A stretch of DNA of 64,000 nucleotides from Whitmania pigra (taxonomy: Eukaryota; Annelida; Clitellata; Hirudinida; Haemopidae). The notes under the pieces were generated by a model. It was given only the letters and a program-made list of their open reading frames with translations, did not search any database and had not been told where the DNA came from. How positions within the stretch are numbered: the first letter of the stretch is position 1; each line of letters starts with the position of its first letter. The stretch is taken from assembly GCA_021613335.1 (NCBI GenBank), contig JAJTWR010000005.1:379501-443500 (forward strand). Reading direction: 5' to 3'. The position numbers and the translations under genes are program-made. This document shows positions 40,880 through 53,659 of this stretch, piece after piece.

Positions 40880-43800
40880 TGATGTCATGATGGCTTCATG
40901 CTCCGTTGGTTTTTGGTTCATAACCATGACCAGCAAGTATAAGGCATCACTTGTTTAAATTTGTAAATTACAAAATTTCTTGGAATTAAAAATAATGATA
41001 GTGAAGGTGATGATGATGATGATTATGATGATGATGATGATGGTGTCGTATAATCCCCTGTTACACCTAACATCAATATCTTTATCATAATCATTGTTGT
41101 CATCATCATCATCATCATCAGGCTTCCAAGGCACAACTGGCAATGGAGAAAAAGTTGAGTGCTTCTGAAGATGAGAGGATGCTTTTGGAGAAGGATTTGA
41201 AACTGGTCAAGGAGAAGATTCAGGATTATGAAGGACTCGAGGTATTTTTGATGGTGATGACCTTGATGGTGAAAGTGGGGGTGATGTCAATATTAATTGA
41301 TGATGATGATTTTCTTGTACAACAAGTTGGTTTTGCAAAATATTTGTACATTTAATGATTAGCTGTTTCGTTACCATGTTGAAACATCATTGGCCAACTA
41401 ATTGCTCGACCCATTATCTGATTGGTCAATTCTTCTCAAAACAACCAATAGGAAAGAAGCAAAGCCCTGGAATCAGAGGTCAAGAATTTGAGAGAGATCA
41501 AGAAGAGGGAGAGGGAGTTGACCTTTGAACTTGACAACAGGAACTTGAGGTGTCAAACACTCGAGCTCACGAGGAAGGTGATCATCAATTGGTGTTATTA
41601 AATTATTATTTAATTGGCTAATTAGTTGAATTAACTAATTAATTTATTTATTTATTCAGACATTTAAAGGATTAATTAGTTAATGATTAGAGAGCTATCA
41701 ATGTTAGTTAATGATCATAGATCGTGGCTAGTTAAGAAACCAATACCTTAATAATGGCTAGATTGAATAATCATCATCGTTATCAACATTGAAAACCGCT
41801 TCAGCACCTGGAAGACGAGATGGAGAGATTGAAGAAGGAAAATGAAGACATTGTCAATCAAAGTCTTATGAGTTTGTCTGAGAATGAAGACAGGATGAAG
41901 ATCATCCAGCAGCAGGAAGCTGTAGGTTTAACCTTCTTAACTTTCATATTCTATATTTAGTTTAGATCATTGTCCCTGTTAACTTATTACGCAATATACA
42001 CTCTACAATGTTAGCATTGTAGCTTTCTTACAACATCGGTTAACCTGCGTTCTGATTGGTTGCAGATAATTGAAATGCTGAAGACAAACATCTCAGCCAT
42101 GGAGCATCAGATCAGGTCGCTCAAGTGCGACCTCACTGAAGCAAAGTCACTGAGCCGTGAAGCCATCCGATTGAGAAAGTCCAGGTTAATTATTTAGAAT
42201 TTACCTGTCATCGAGCAAATTCATTGGTGCATTGGTGTTGAGATTGAATGAAACCGTGCAATGCATTGAAAAATGCTTCAATAATTTTTGTTAATAATTG
42301 CATTGATTTCATTATTATTATTATTATTATTATTATATTATTATTATTAGACCAGTTGTTTACCAGTTAATTTATTTTTAATTTGCGACCATTTCTCTAC
42401 AAAGGTCAACAGGTCATCGCCTGGAGATGGCATTCCTTGGAGGTGTTGATTACGTTGGTGAAAAGGAAGATGATGATGATGACGACGTCGATGATAAAAA
42501 TAAGAATAATAACTGTGATGATGATGATCTACCCAATGAAGTAGTCTCATCACCCATACGAAATGATAATGAGGTAATCTCAAGTTATGAAGATGATGAT
42601 AAGGAAAACAAGCCTGTATACGAATGTCTTGCTGATGACGATGATGATGACAATGAAGAAGATGAAGGCGATCAAGTTTTGAACTTGATCGAGACTGAGA
42701 CTGGACCATCTAAATCCAAGAAGTACGTCAGTTGTCACATGGCAGCAGTCAATGGAAAGAAGTTCCCATTGGACGACAAATTCAGCAGCTTCGACGTCAG
42801 CATCCAATCGAAACGCAAGAAAATAAGGTCGTCCGGCAGCAGGGGTCGAACGAGTGCGGACGAACCGATAGCGAGCAGCAAAACAACGTTGGAGGTCAAG
42901 ACCAAGGATAGCTCCGTCTTGGCAGAAATATCGCTCCAGCTCGGAAACAAGGAGAAGCATGTTCAGTCGAAAAGAGAGGATTTCGGGCAAGTCGGAGGAC
43001 GCGGTACATCTCTGAGTAAGATGAACTCGTACGGACAGGGTGAGTCGTTTGAGTTGTTACCATGGATTCTCAAGTTGTTGTAAGCAAAAATTATGACAAC
43101 AGTTGAATTTATTTGGTACTAAAGACATAGTGCTAGAGATGTAGTTGCTGTTGCCAAGCTGTAGAAAAGAAATATTTCACAGTGGTGTAATGCTAGTTGT
43201 TAATACTTCATGGTTGATATTTTAAAAATTTAAATTAATTGTCAGCTACTATCTTCATTTCTGAGACTAATGTGTTATCTTAACATGTTAAAATTTCAAA
43301 CTTTTAAACATAAAATCACACATTTAAACTTAAAATCACATGCAATCACACATCTAAACTATGAAATCACTTGCTCACACGCAGATTCTGTGCCGGAGTC
43401 CCCGCACAAGAGTCGCGGCACAAAATCCTGGCCTCACTCAGCCTCTCCACCCATCATTTGTTCTGAATTCACTCCATGCTCGCCAAAATCCACCACCATC
43501 ACCAAAGAAGACGATGGTGAAGATGAAGATACGTCCATGGAAACACCAAAACAGAGCATCCAGGAAGGTGTCGACGTTGCCACTTCACCACTTTCCAGAA
43601 GGTCGCTGGAATCTTCTGACCTCGGCTCAGAAGCGGGTCACCTGGTCATGACTTTGACGACACGAATGCGTCAAAGTTCAGGGGTCATAGGTTAGTTAAT
43701 TTATAATGTGACTGTTTTGCAAATAAGCCAATCAAAAGAACCATATTTATTATCATCATCATCATCATCTTGGTGAACTCTTAATTCCATTATTCACACA

Positions 43801-46800
43801 TCCATCTATTCGTCCGTGCAGACATCTTTAACGACACTCTGGACTCGATTGTTGAGGCAAATTCCGACGTTTCGAGGTCCGGCGATGTCATGGTGATGGG
43901 GCTCGTGAGGTCCTCGAGTCAAATGAGAAGCTCGAAGAAGGACAAACCATCCAAAATAGGTCAGCAGAACAATTAGTGATAATAATAATAATAATAACAA
44001 CAATAATAATAATAATAATAATAAGTTGAACGATCAGTTCTGTTTTACTCTTCTGCGATTGGATGAGATTCCCGACCAATGTCTTATCAGCTTATATTTT
44101 GTTAAATTTATAGTTATAATTTTAGAATTAATTGGTTCAAATGCATCAGCCATTGTTGACTAGCAGCATTTTTGCATATTGGAATCAACCAATCAATGGC
44201 TTGATAGGATTGCTAGTACATTTTAGTATGTCACTATATGATGAAAATTATCAGAAACTTATGATCAATCAGATTAGATTTATAATGTTAATTGATAAAT
44301 TATAATTTATCATCTAATCACAGTTCTTCCTGAGATGGTTAGTCGTGGACAGAATGTGGGATTGGACAAGAGTGGAGTTTTGTTCGAGAAGGATCCTATC
44401 AACCGTGAAGATGACTTTTGCCAAGGTCTGGTGGAACGACTGGAGGAGTTTGAGGGGGAACTGAGGCGTGAATTCGAGGAGACAGCGTTGGTTTTCGTTT
44501 TTGTTTTAATTTTGTAATTCATGACGACGTTGTTGTCGGGCGAGCATTCTGCCGGAACTTTAATTTGTTAGTGCATTTGGATTGACAGGATGATTTAAAT
44601 CGTGTTTCTTTGCTGTGTTCACTTTTAACGATTTTTAAGAATTTTTTTCTTCTAATCTCAATGCTCACGGTGATGTAATTCCATCTTATGTCACGCAAAG
44701 TAATGCTTCTCGTGGCATAATTACATTGCATGTTGTCCACAACAGAGAGAAGTCTTCAAAGGACAAACGTCGTGAGTCGACCGTGAAGTCGTTGGAGCAT
44801 GAAATCGAGAGGCTCAAGATGGAGAAGGAGGGATTGGAGAATGAAAAAGAGCAGCAGAAGGAGGAGATGCTGAAGAGGAGAGAGAGTGTTGGAGTGAAGA
44901 TGGAGAGGTAGCTGGTTTTATTATAGATGATAGATATTGTAATATACAGCATGTATTATCTGATTATCGAGCCCCCGTGTTATAAATACTTTGAAAATGG
45001 AAATAAAAAAGATTTTAAACCATGGGTTGGACCCTGGGCATCACCTCCTTCTGCAGCCCTGATGATTTTGTCGGTGATAGCGATAACGATAATGCTATAT
45101 TTTATTTATTATCGTATCTTGAGATTCTTAATTAATTTGTTTAATAATGACAGGTCATTGGCTGCCAAGGATGAAGAGATTGCAAAGCTGAAGGAAAGTG
45201 TCCACGAGCAGCGAATCAGAGTGCTCGACATCAAATATGAATTGAGAGAGGTGGGTGGATCTTGCATGTCATTAAAAATTATCAAGTTGATGTTATTAAA
45301 CTGATCTACTGATAAATTTCAATTGAGGACAATGTGCTAAATTAACATGAGATTATTTCATTGGCTCCATCCCCTCAGAAAATCTCCACCTACGAGAGGG
45401 AAATATCGGAGCTGAAATGCAAACTACTCCAGTCGGAAATTGTTTCTGCTGACCTCGAAAGGGTTCAAAGGTCATGGAAAGAGGAGGAGGAAGAGTTGAG
45501 GTCAAAAGTAGAAGCCAAGGAGAAGTTGATTGAGGAGGCGGAGCTTAAGTTGAATGACACAAGGAAACAGCTGGAGGTGGGCGGAGCTTGATAGCATTAT
45601 GATAATTAATTATTAATTCATTAGTTGTTATTGTGGCTGTGGTTGTTGCAGTATGATGTTGATTGTTACGTGTTTCAATTAGGAGGCGAGGTCTGATAAT
45701 GCCCGGACGATGGCATCATTCAACGAGAAGATTGAGGTGATTAGTTTTATACTTTTTTGATTATTTAATAATTTTACTAATCTTTAATTTTTAAAAATAT
45801 CTTTCTCTTAATAAGTATATTAATAAATATTTAATTTAATGTTTAATAATTTGTTTAATAATTTAATATTCAATAAAATAGGAAATGGATAAGCAGCTAG
45901 CAGAGGAACGATCATCCAATCAGAAAATGAAGAAAGAGGTCGAAAAAGGGTCAGAGCATCTGAGCTCCTTAGAAGCATCCAATGAGGTTGATCCGTGCAC
46001 TTATTCTTATTGTTGTATATGTTTGAATATGTTTTAAAAATATTTCATGGCCACTGCTTTCAGTCTTTCTGCCATCCTTCAATATAATGTAATCTAAACA
46101 AATCTTTCCTTAAGTAGCCCGCTTTACCCCCCTTAATTATTATTATTATTAATTAGTAACAAAGTAACATTCGTATTCTTCATTAATAATGATTTAACGT
46201 TCGTTAATTTGTACATCTCGAAGGATTTGAAGAAGCAGACGAAGCAACTCAGTGATGAGAGGAGTGGATTGACCTCCTCAGTCAGCAGGATACAGGTGGA
46301 ATTGGAGGAAATGAAGAGAGAGAACCAGAGTCTGGCGAGAGTAAGTGATGATGGTGATGATGATTATTATGATTATGACGACACCGATGATGGGGATGAC
46401 GAAGCAATTGCCATATCAACACCAGTATCACCACTGACTTCAATGCCAATCAGTTCACACGTGTTGTTTTCAAATCTCATCATGATAATTATTATGAAGA
46501 TGCAGATGATTATAACTTTAATGATGATGGTGATATTAATATCGATCGTTACGATACCTTCCAGCAAAATGAGCAGTTGATGAGCACCTGTTTAGAGCTT
46601 GAAAGCCAAGCATTGGAGATGGAGGCATTGTTGAAGAAGAGGGAGGAGCTTAAGGAGGTCGAGAGGTCAGTTAACCAATAATTTTTAGTTGTCTCGTTAT
46701 TTATAGCCCTGACTTGACATTGTTAATTAATTTATTTATTTGTGATTATAGTTACTTTTTTCACTTTTCGGGTTGTTATTAATCTGTTATTGCTATTAAA

Positions 46801-49800
46801 TTCACTAAACTGATAAGATAAAAGAATTGATTAATCATTGTACTGCATTTTTTAGTTGTTATTACTATAACTATTACAGACTGAAGCAGACTGCCAACGA
46901 AGGGCAAGTGGCAAACATGAATTTGGAAATTTCCAAACTTAAACAAGAACTCGAAGATGCCAAGGAAAAGTCAAAGCAACTGTTGGAGAAGAATGGAGTG
47001 CTCAACAAACAGGTGAGTTGTTGTTGTTTGTTATTTTTGTAGTTGTTGTTAATCTCGCTTTTTTTGGATGAGTTGGACAATAGATTCTTGTTTGTGGATT
47101 CGCATTTGATCGGATAGAAAGTTGCAAACATTTATAGGAATATTGTGAATTAAATTGTTAACTGTTAGTAAATCATTATTACCAATCCATTAGTAGTAAT
47201 AATTCCTTATTCATCCAGCATTCCTCTATTGTTATTACCCATTATAATAAATTGATAACTCATATAACGATAATGCTTTAAATTCAAAACAAAAACATCT
47301 CGACAGTTGATGCAAATGGAAAGCAAACAAAGTCAGCAACAAATCAACCTCCGCAAGAAGGAAGATTCATCGTTGTCGCTTCTCAAAACGATCAAGGATG
47401 TCAGTCTCCAGCATTTTTCGTTCAAAATTTTCTTTATGTCAAGTGATGAAATGATTATAATAATTAAATATTAATTAATACGCGCGAATTATTTTTACTT
47501 GGCATTTCATGGCATCGGCGGTGTTGAGATAATGTTGCTGAAGCATATTATCATAATTAATTAATTTATCAATTTACGCATAGGACTTCGATTAAAGGTT
47601 AAGGAGGCAGTTAAAGCATATTATCATAATTAATTAATTTATCAATTTATGCATAGGAATCTGATTCGAGGTTGGCGATGATAACCGAGGAGAACAATCA
47701 GCTTAAAGGTGAACTCGTCATGTACAAGAAGGAGGCTGATAATCTGAAGAAGGTTGGTCGTCTGTAACGCTTGTTTATTATAAATCATGATGACAATGAT
47801 GATGATGAGAGTGGTGATGATAATAATGTTGACCTCCTTGAACCTGTCAACAGGAAGTGAAGCAGCTGAAGACGCTCACGAAGGAGCTGGAAGAGCAGAT
47901 GGAAATGATGGAAGCCATCGACTCCAAGACCAAGCGCAGGATCTCGGACATGCTCCAAGAGGAGTGAGTCGTCGAATATTAACCGTTAATAAATTACTCG
48001 TCGTAATGTAACCTTATTATTATTAGGTTGCAGTTATGATGCGTCATTACAATGTAGCTATTATACCATTTAATTGCTGTAATGCAATGTAAATGTAATG
48101 TAATGTGTCACATTTGTGACCCAGCTGCACAGACACGAAAAGGCCTTAGGTGGGGATGTCGTAACAAATGGTAGACAGTGTTGTAACACCTTCGTATCCT
48201 ATTCTGAGGCACAAAATAATATCTTCTAAATACAAATTCCAAAATAAACATCAGCTGCAAATGGTTAAAATACAATTGGTTACTAGCATCAGCACGTTAT
48301 TTGAATAATAATAATCAAGACCAGCATTGTGATGGTGTCCACGAGAACTGGTGTTATAATGTATTGAAATGTGGATGCTATCCATTCATAAATTCACTCC
48401 TGCATTGATGTCCATTCATAAATTCACTCCTGCATTGATGCCCAGGGATGCCAAAAGGAAAGAATTCACTAAGAAGGAGGCCAGAGTGGCTGAGCTTGCA
48501 CATCAGTTTAGGATGGAATCCCAAGCCAGGTAACCAACAAATGATGCCTCATAATTTTAGTTATCTACCACCTGTCACACTATGTTATATTGTATTATGA
48601 TTTCATTAATAATAACAGTGTTAACGATTATCGTTAATTTTCATATTTTTCCAACGCCATTTAATTATAGACTCATCAGCTATTTATCATCTGTTCCTTA
48701 GGAAGAACAGCGAATCAAAAGTCGAGGAACTGACCAAGAAGTTGGAATCGACCAATCAGGAGAGGAGGTCGGAGGTCGAAAGGTTAAACAAGCAGGTCAA
48801 CCTGCAAACGGAAAAAATTCTAGAACTCAACAACCAGGTTACTGATGATGATGATGACGGTGATGATGATGATATTTGTGGGTTACTGCTTGTTTAACTT
48901 ATATCCATAATACAAGTATCTTCTCAATTATCTTTCAATCAGCTATGATTTCTCAATTTCATAGACTAATTTATTCATGCAGAATATTTAAATGACTTCG
49001 TTAATATTCAACAGCTCTCCACGACAGAAGAACGATGTTCGACCTTTGAACTCGAGGTGAGGAGCCTGAGGAGGTGTCTGGAAACGAGGGACGAGGAACT
49101 CAACATGCTCAAGGAAGAGGTTGCTGCACTCGTCGTCGATTTAATTTTTTCATAATTATTTTTGTCATTGTTGTTGTTATTATTAATATTATTATTTTTA
49201 TTATTATGATTAATATTATCATTGTTATTGTTATTCAGGGGATTATCTTCTTGTATGCATTTATAAAATACGATAGTCACTACGTGTCGTACACTGCTAC
49301 CTTTGGGAAGGTGCCAATCGTATGGTAGGCAGATCGTGCGGTGACTTTACATCCTTTGTGGATGCATAGCTATTTACTCTGCGAAATAAAAATTTATTAT
49401 TATGTTATTATTAAATATTAATTGGAATTTTGAAAATAACTTTTACCTCTCACAGATCTCGAAGGAAATAACGCGCCTTCAGACGATCAAGTCGACCAAC
49501 GTGACCCTCAGCGAGGAATTGGAAGCCAGGAAGAAGAACGAGAGGACGTTGAGTGACAGGAGGGTGGAGCTTGAGAACATCCTCCAATCACTTCAGGCAA
49601 GCTATTGATATTCACTTTCTAATTGGCTGCCACTTTTCAAATATTGTTGTTGGTTGTGCAATGTAAATGACTAAGGTGGTGTAGGTGTAAGTATTCGGGC
49701 ATCCGGAATATTAGTTAATAATGACTTGTTGATTAATTCAAGATTTGTTTAACATAATTAAATTAATTATTATTATTATTAATTTATTGCTGATGTCATC

Positions 49801-52800
49801 AGGCAAGTTATCAGGAGGATAAGTTCAGGATGGAGGAGACCATATCACAGCAGGGCAAGCTCATTGATTTCTTGCAAGCCAAAGTTGAGTCACAGCCACA
49901 AAAGAAAAAGGTTGTTATCAGAAGTTATTATTATTATTATTTGTTGCCATCCCAGGTACTACAATTACGATAATTATTGCAGTTAATTATTGATTAGCTT
50001 TTGGGCTGGCAGACAAATGAATATGTTAAAATATACTCGTTTGTACGAATAATTAGGAACAAGTCTGCCTTTATTCTTTCATAGCTCTTTGGTGGCAAGC
50101 GGACAGAACCTACTCCTTACCCCGTTGTCAGTGATTGGAAGGGCGAAGGTCAGATTCTCAAATGTTCTTATCTGATTGGTCATGATGCGGGCGCGCGATA
50201 TCGCTCAATAATAACTGACTAGCTTGCTAACATTATTTTTAGCACAAAAGCGCAACAGCAGAAATTACGACGTCGAAAACATCATCGGATCGTCTCAAAG
50301 ATATCGAACCCTGCCTCCGAAGTCTGCTTTACCCCCTCAACAACACAGTGGCGTTGCACTCAGGCAGAGGCCGGTCTCTACGGTGATTGCTGTAAATCCG
50401 ACCAATCAGAGCCAAGAGGACAAGGGTAGGAGGAGCCTGGCTAATCCAAATCACAAGTTAGTTTTATCGAGTGACTTAATTTTAACGCCATTGTGCTGTT
50501 GCATCATATAATTGTAATTAATTTATAAATATTTTGTATGGAGTTTCAAAATTATTGGATGTTCTGGCTTATAATTACTGTTCAAGTGCTAGGCTCAGAT
50601 GCACATTAATAATAGTTGCATTTAGAATATTTTGATGAATCTGATTTGATTTGTAATAATAACAACAACATCATCAATTGTCTTATTTATATAATAGATA
50701 TTGAATACGTGATTATATGCTATAATAATTAGTATTTAATTTATTAATTAATACAAACAGCTTCAAAACGAGCATTTTCTGTCGTCCAACGAAGTGCATA
50801 GTTTGTCTGGGAAGCATTTACTTTATTCAACAATCTGCAAAATGTCTGGGTGAGTTGGATGACATCTACGACGATTGATATTACATTGTGCTGTGATAAT
50901 TTCATTTAAATGGTGACAATATTTGAGTTTTTACAGATATTTCCCTAACATAGTTATTAATTTCACTTGTCGTCAGCATCATCATTGAATAAGAAATAAA
51001 TTTATTATTATTATCTCTATCATCATCATCATTACAACCATTTCTCAGACTGTGGTGCCGTATGTCACCCGAAGTGTCTGCCCCACCTGCCCTTCAACTG
51101 TGGCATGGAGTCCGAGTACTCCATTTACTCGGCAGAGGTAGATAGGATCTCCAGGAACTCCTATCCTCGGACTTCTTCGGCAGCCCGTTCCCGTGACAAC
51201 CAGCCCGTCCTGTTGTCCGGGGTCGTCAAAGTTAACGGGTGAGTTGATGGGTCGGACTGGTACTTACAGTCATCTTTTGAGCTTCAAGGTGCTGAGTCCA
51301 CTGTATAGGAGTTTATTTTATCTTTGTCATTATGTTACATGTTTTCATGTGAAATTTATAATAAATATTTCTTTGTTAATATCCGTAGTGAAATGTTCGT
51401 AAGTGTTCCTGTGTATATGTTTAAACTTTAAAACCCTTCCTTGTATTGACCCAGTTCCATCCAAATGGCCGGCAGCAAGCAGAAGAACCCTCCGTGGCAG
51501 AAGATGACGTTCGCAATCAAGGGCACGAGGCTCGAGCTGTCCGATTCGTCGGGCAAAGAGAAGCCGGAGGCAGTCTTTGAACTTTGTCCTAGCGAATCAG
51601 AAGGAGAGGTCGTAGTTGAAAGTTCACTCGTTTCTCAGGAGAAGGTTCCCTCTTATTCCTCATCATCTCTCCTGAACCCCTTGCTCCTTTTGGAGCCAAA
51701 TGAATTAATGTTAGTCATTGTGGTCAGGATAGAGAAGCCCTACGGTGCTGCCAGGGATGGACGCCCCCAGCCCAGGTCAGTAGAGTGGTTTGTTGATTGG
51801 TTGATTGAATTGCATTAATACTTGATTGTTGATTGATATTTGTAATGATGATGACAGTATAATTAAGAATGTTGTCATAAATGTAGAGATTATTTGCATT
51901 CTTTAAAATTCATAAAGTAATGGTTAATTAACTATGAAATGCAGTGATTTATCATTTGCATTGTTGTCATCGTCATTATTCATTTACCTGGTTTTAGGGT
52001 TTTGTACCTTCTTCCATCTGACTTCAAAGAAAAACAACACCTGGTGGCTGCCTTGGAAACGGTCGTCAATGGCAACCAGAACTCCAAGCACAAGATCAGG
52101 GACGTCAAGATCCTTGGCAACCTCCTCCTACGATTGGACACCAGGAGGACCGAGGGGAGGAGCCAAAAGATGGAAATCAACTGCACTTGGCCTTACAATG
52201 GGGAGGTTTGTTGACAGCCAATGAGCATTGCTTGTTGAGTTTTGTTAATTTTTGTTGTTCAGCTCTAAATATGATTAAAGTTTTTTTTTTATTTTAAAAA
52301 ATTAAATAAATTATAAATTATTATTTGTATTTATTCTTCATGTAATCAGTCTAATGCTTAGTTTCAAAGTTGAGCCTTAAGTAGAAAAAGAAATTTGTTT
52401 ACTGCACTTACCTTTAAAAACTGTAGCCATTGAAATTCAAGGAATGAGATGTTGCATTCCAGGTCATTCTTCTTGGAACCTCATTGGGCCTCTTTGCCAT
52501 GGTACTCAACAACACCCCAGAAGACCGACCAATGGTGAAGCTCGAGGGCTTGCCCACCATCCACAGCATGGAAATTCTACCTGAACACCAGATGCTCTTT
52601 GCAATTGCTGGTAATTTTAGCAAGTCTTGAATCATTACTATTATTACTATTACTATTCGTTATTGTTGTTAAATGAATATTTGTTTGTTTATTTAAATTT
52701 TGTATTAAAAATATATTACTTTATCCAGAATAATATTCTAGGTAAACTTCACTTTTTTCCTCAGGACCTGACAGAGACCTTGTACTGGTTGACCTTCCGA

Positions 52801-53608
52801 CACTGCAGAACTTCCTCGTCCAATCGCAAGCATTTACCAGCGGTTCCGGTCCGAGGCCTCCACCGATCGGCTTCAAGGGCCTCTCCAAGGCCACCGGATG
52901 CACCGTGTTCGCTGCGAAAAAAACCGGTGGAAATATCTACCTCGGTGTTGCAACTCTCATGCAGAAGATTCTCATGTTTAAGTACAACTACAGTAGTAGG
53001 GAGTTTGTCTTGAAGAAGGTAAGCTTGATGAGGATGATGGTGGTGATGGTGGTAATGGTAGTAGTGCTGATGGCGATAATAACACGACATTGTCGCAGGA
53101 ATACGACACGAGCCAACTGTGCAGCTGTCTGGAATTCGGATCGGAAAGAGTCGTCGTTGGTGCCGGCAAGTTCTACCACGTCAACCTGGAGACTTTTAAT
53201 CTCGCAGGTAGAATTGTCATCATCGTTGCTGTCGTTTTAAATGATGTTGTTGTTATGATATGCTAATTGCAGTGGTCAGCAACTTAGTAATTACTTGTTT
53301 ATATTTACTTAATCAGCTGAACAATTGTTAATTTAATTATCATAAGATTATTGTTATTGCAAGCATAACTTGCTGTATTTAAAGGCGAAATTCAAATATA
53401 AATGCAAATAAAATACAATACAATACAAACACAACGAAGCTTCAAATGATTCTTAATTCTCAGATTTCATGAGTCCTGCTGATCCGACCCTTTCATTCGT
53501 CGCCGACAGTGCAGCCAAGTACGGCAGCCAGCCAATAGAAGTTCTGGCTATCAATGAGCCCAACCAACCGGAGGAATTTCTGCTGTGCTATTATGGTTGT
53601 TATGATTG

Positions 53609-53659
<51 letters not shown>

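Larger units (their letters stand above)
44746..49596 (+). other. CIT: Citron exons 21-35: coiled coil II
   Basis: Exons: 44746-44907, 45154-45250, 45379-45576, 45683-45736, 45882-45986, 46224-46340, 46565-46665, 46880-47012, 47307-47399, 47657-47752, 47854-47963, 48446-48529, 48702-48837, 49015-49119, 49456-49596. Continuous charged heptads. This part should contain the Rho-binding segment. The acceptor of exon 30 is duplicated 73 bp upstream, exon 32 is preceded by an exact 30-bp tandem repeat, and exon 35 ends at a GC donor. Confidence 0.9.

Noticed and set aside
48110..48190. GC-richer patch with CAGTGTTG in a citron intron, considered as a hAT 5' end
   Set aside because: Only the 8-bp end matches; no inverted partner or 8-bp target duplication was found nearby.
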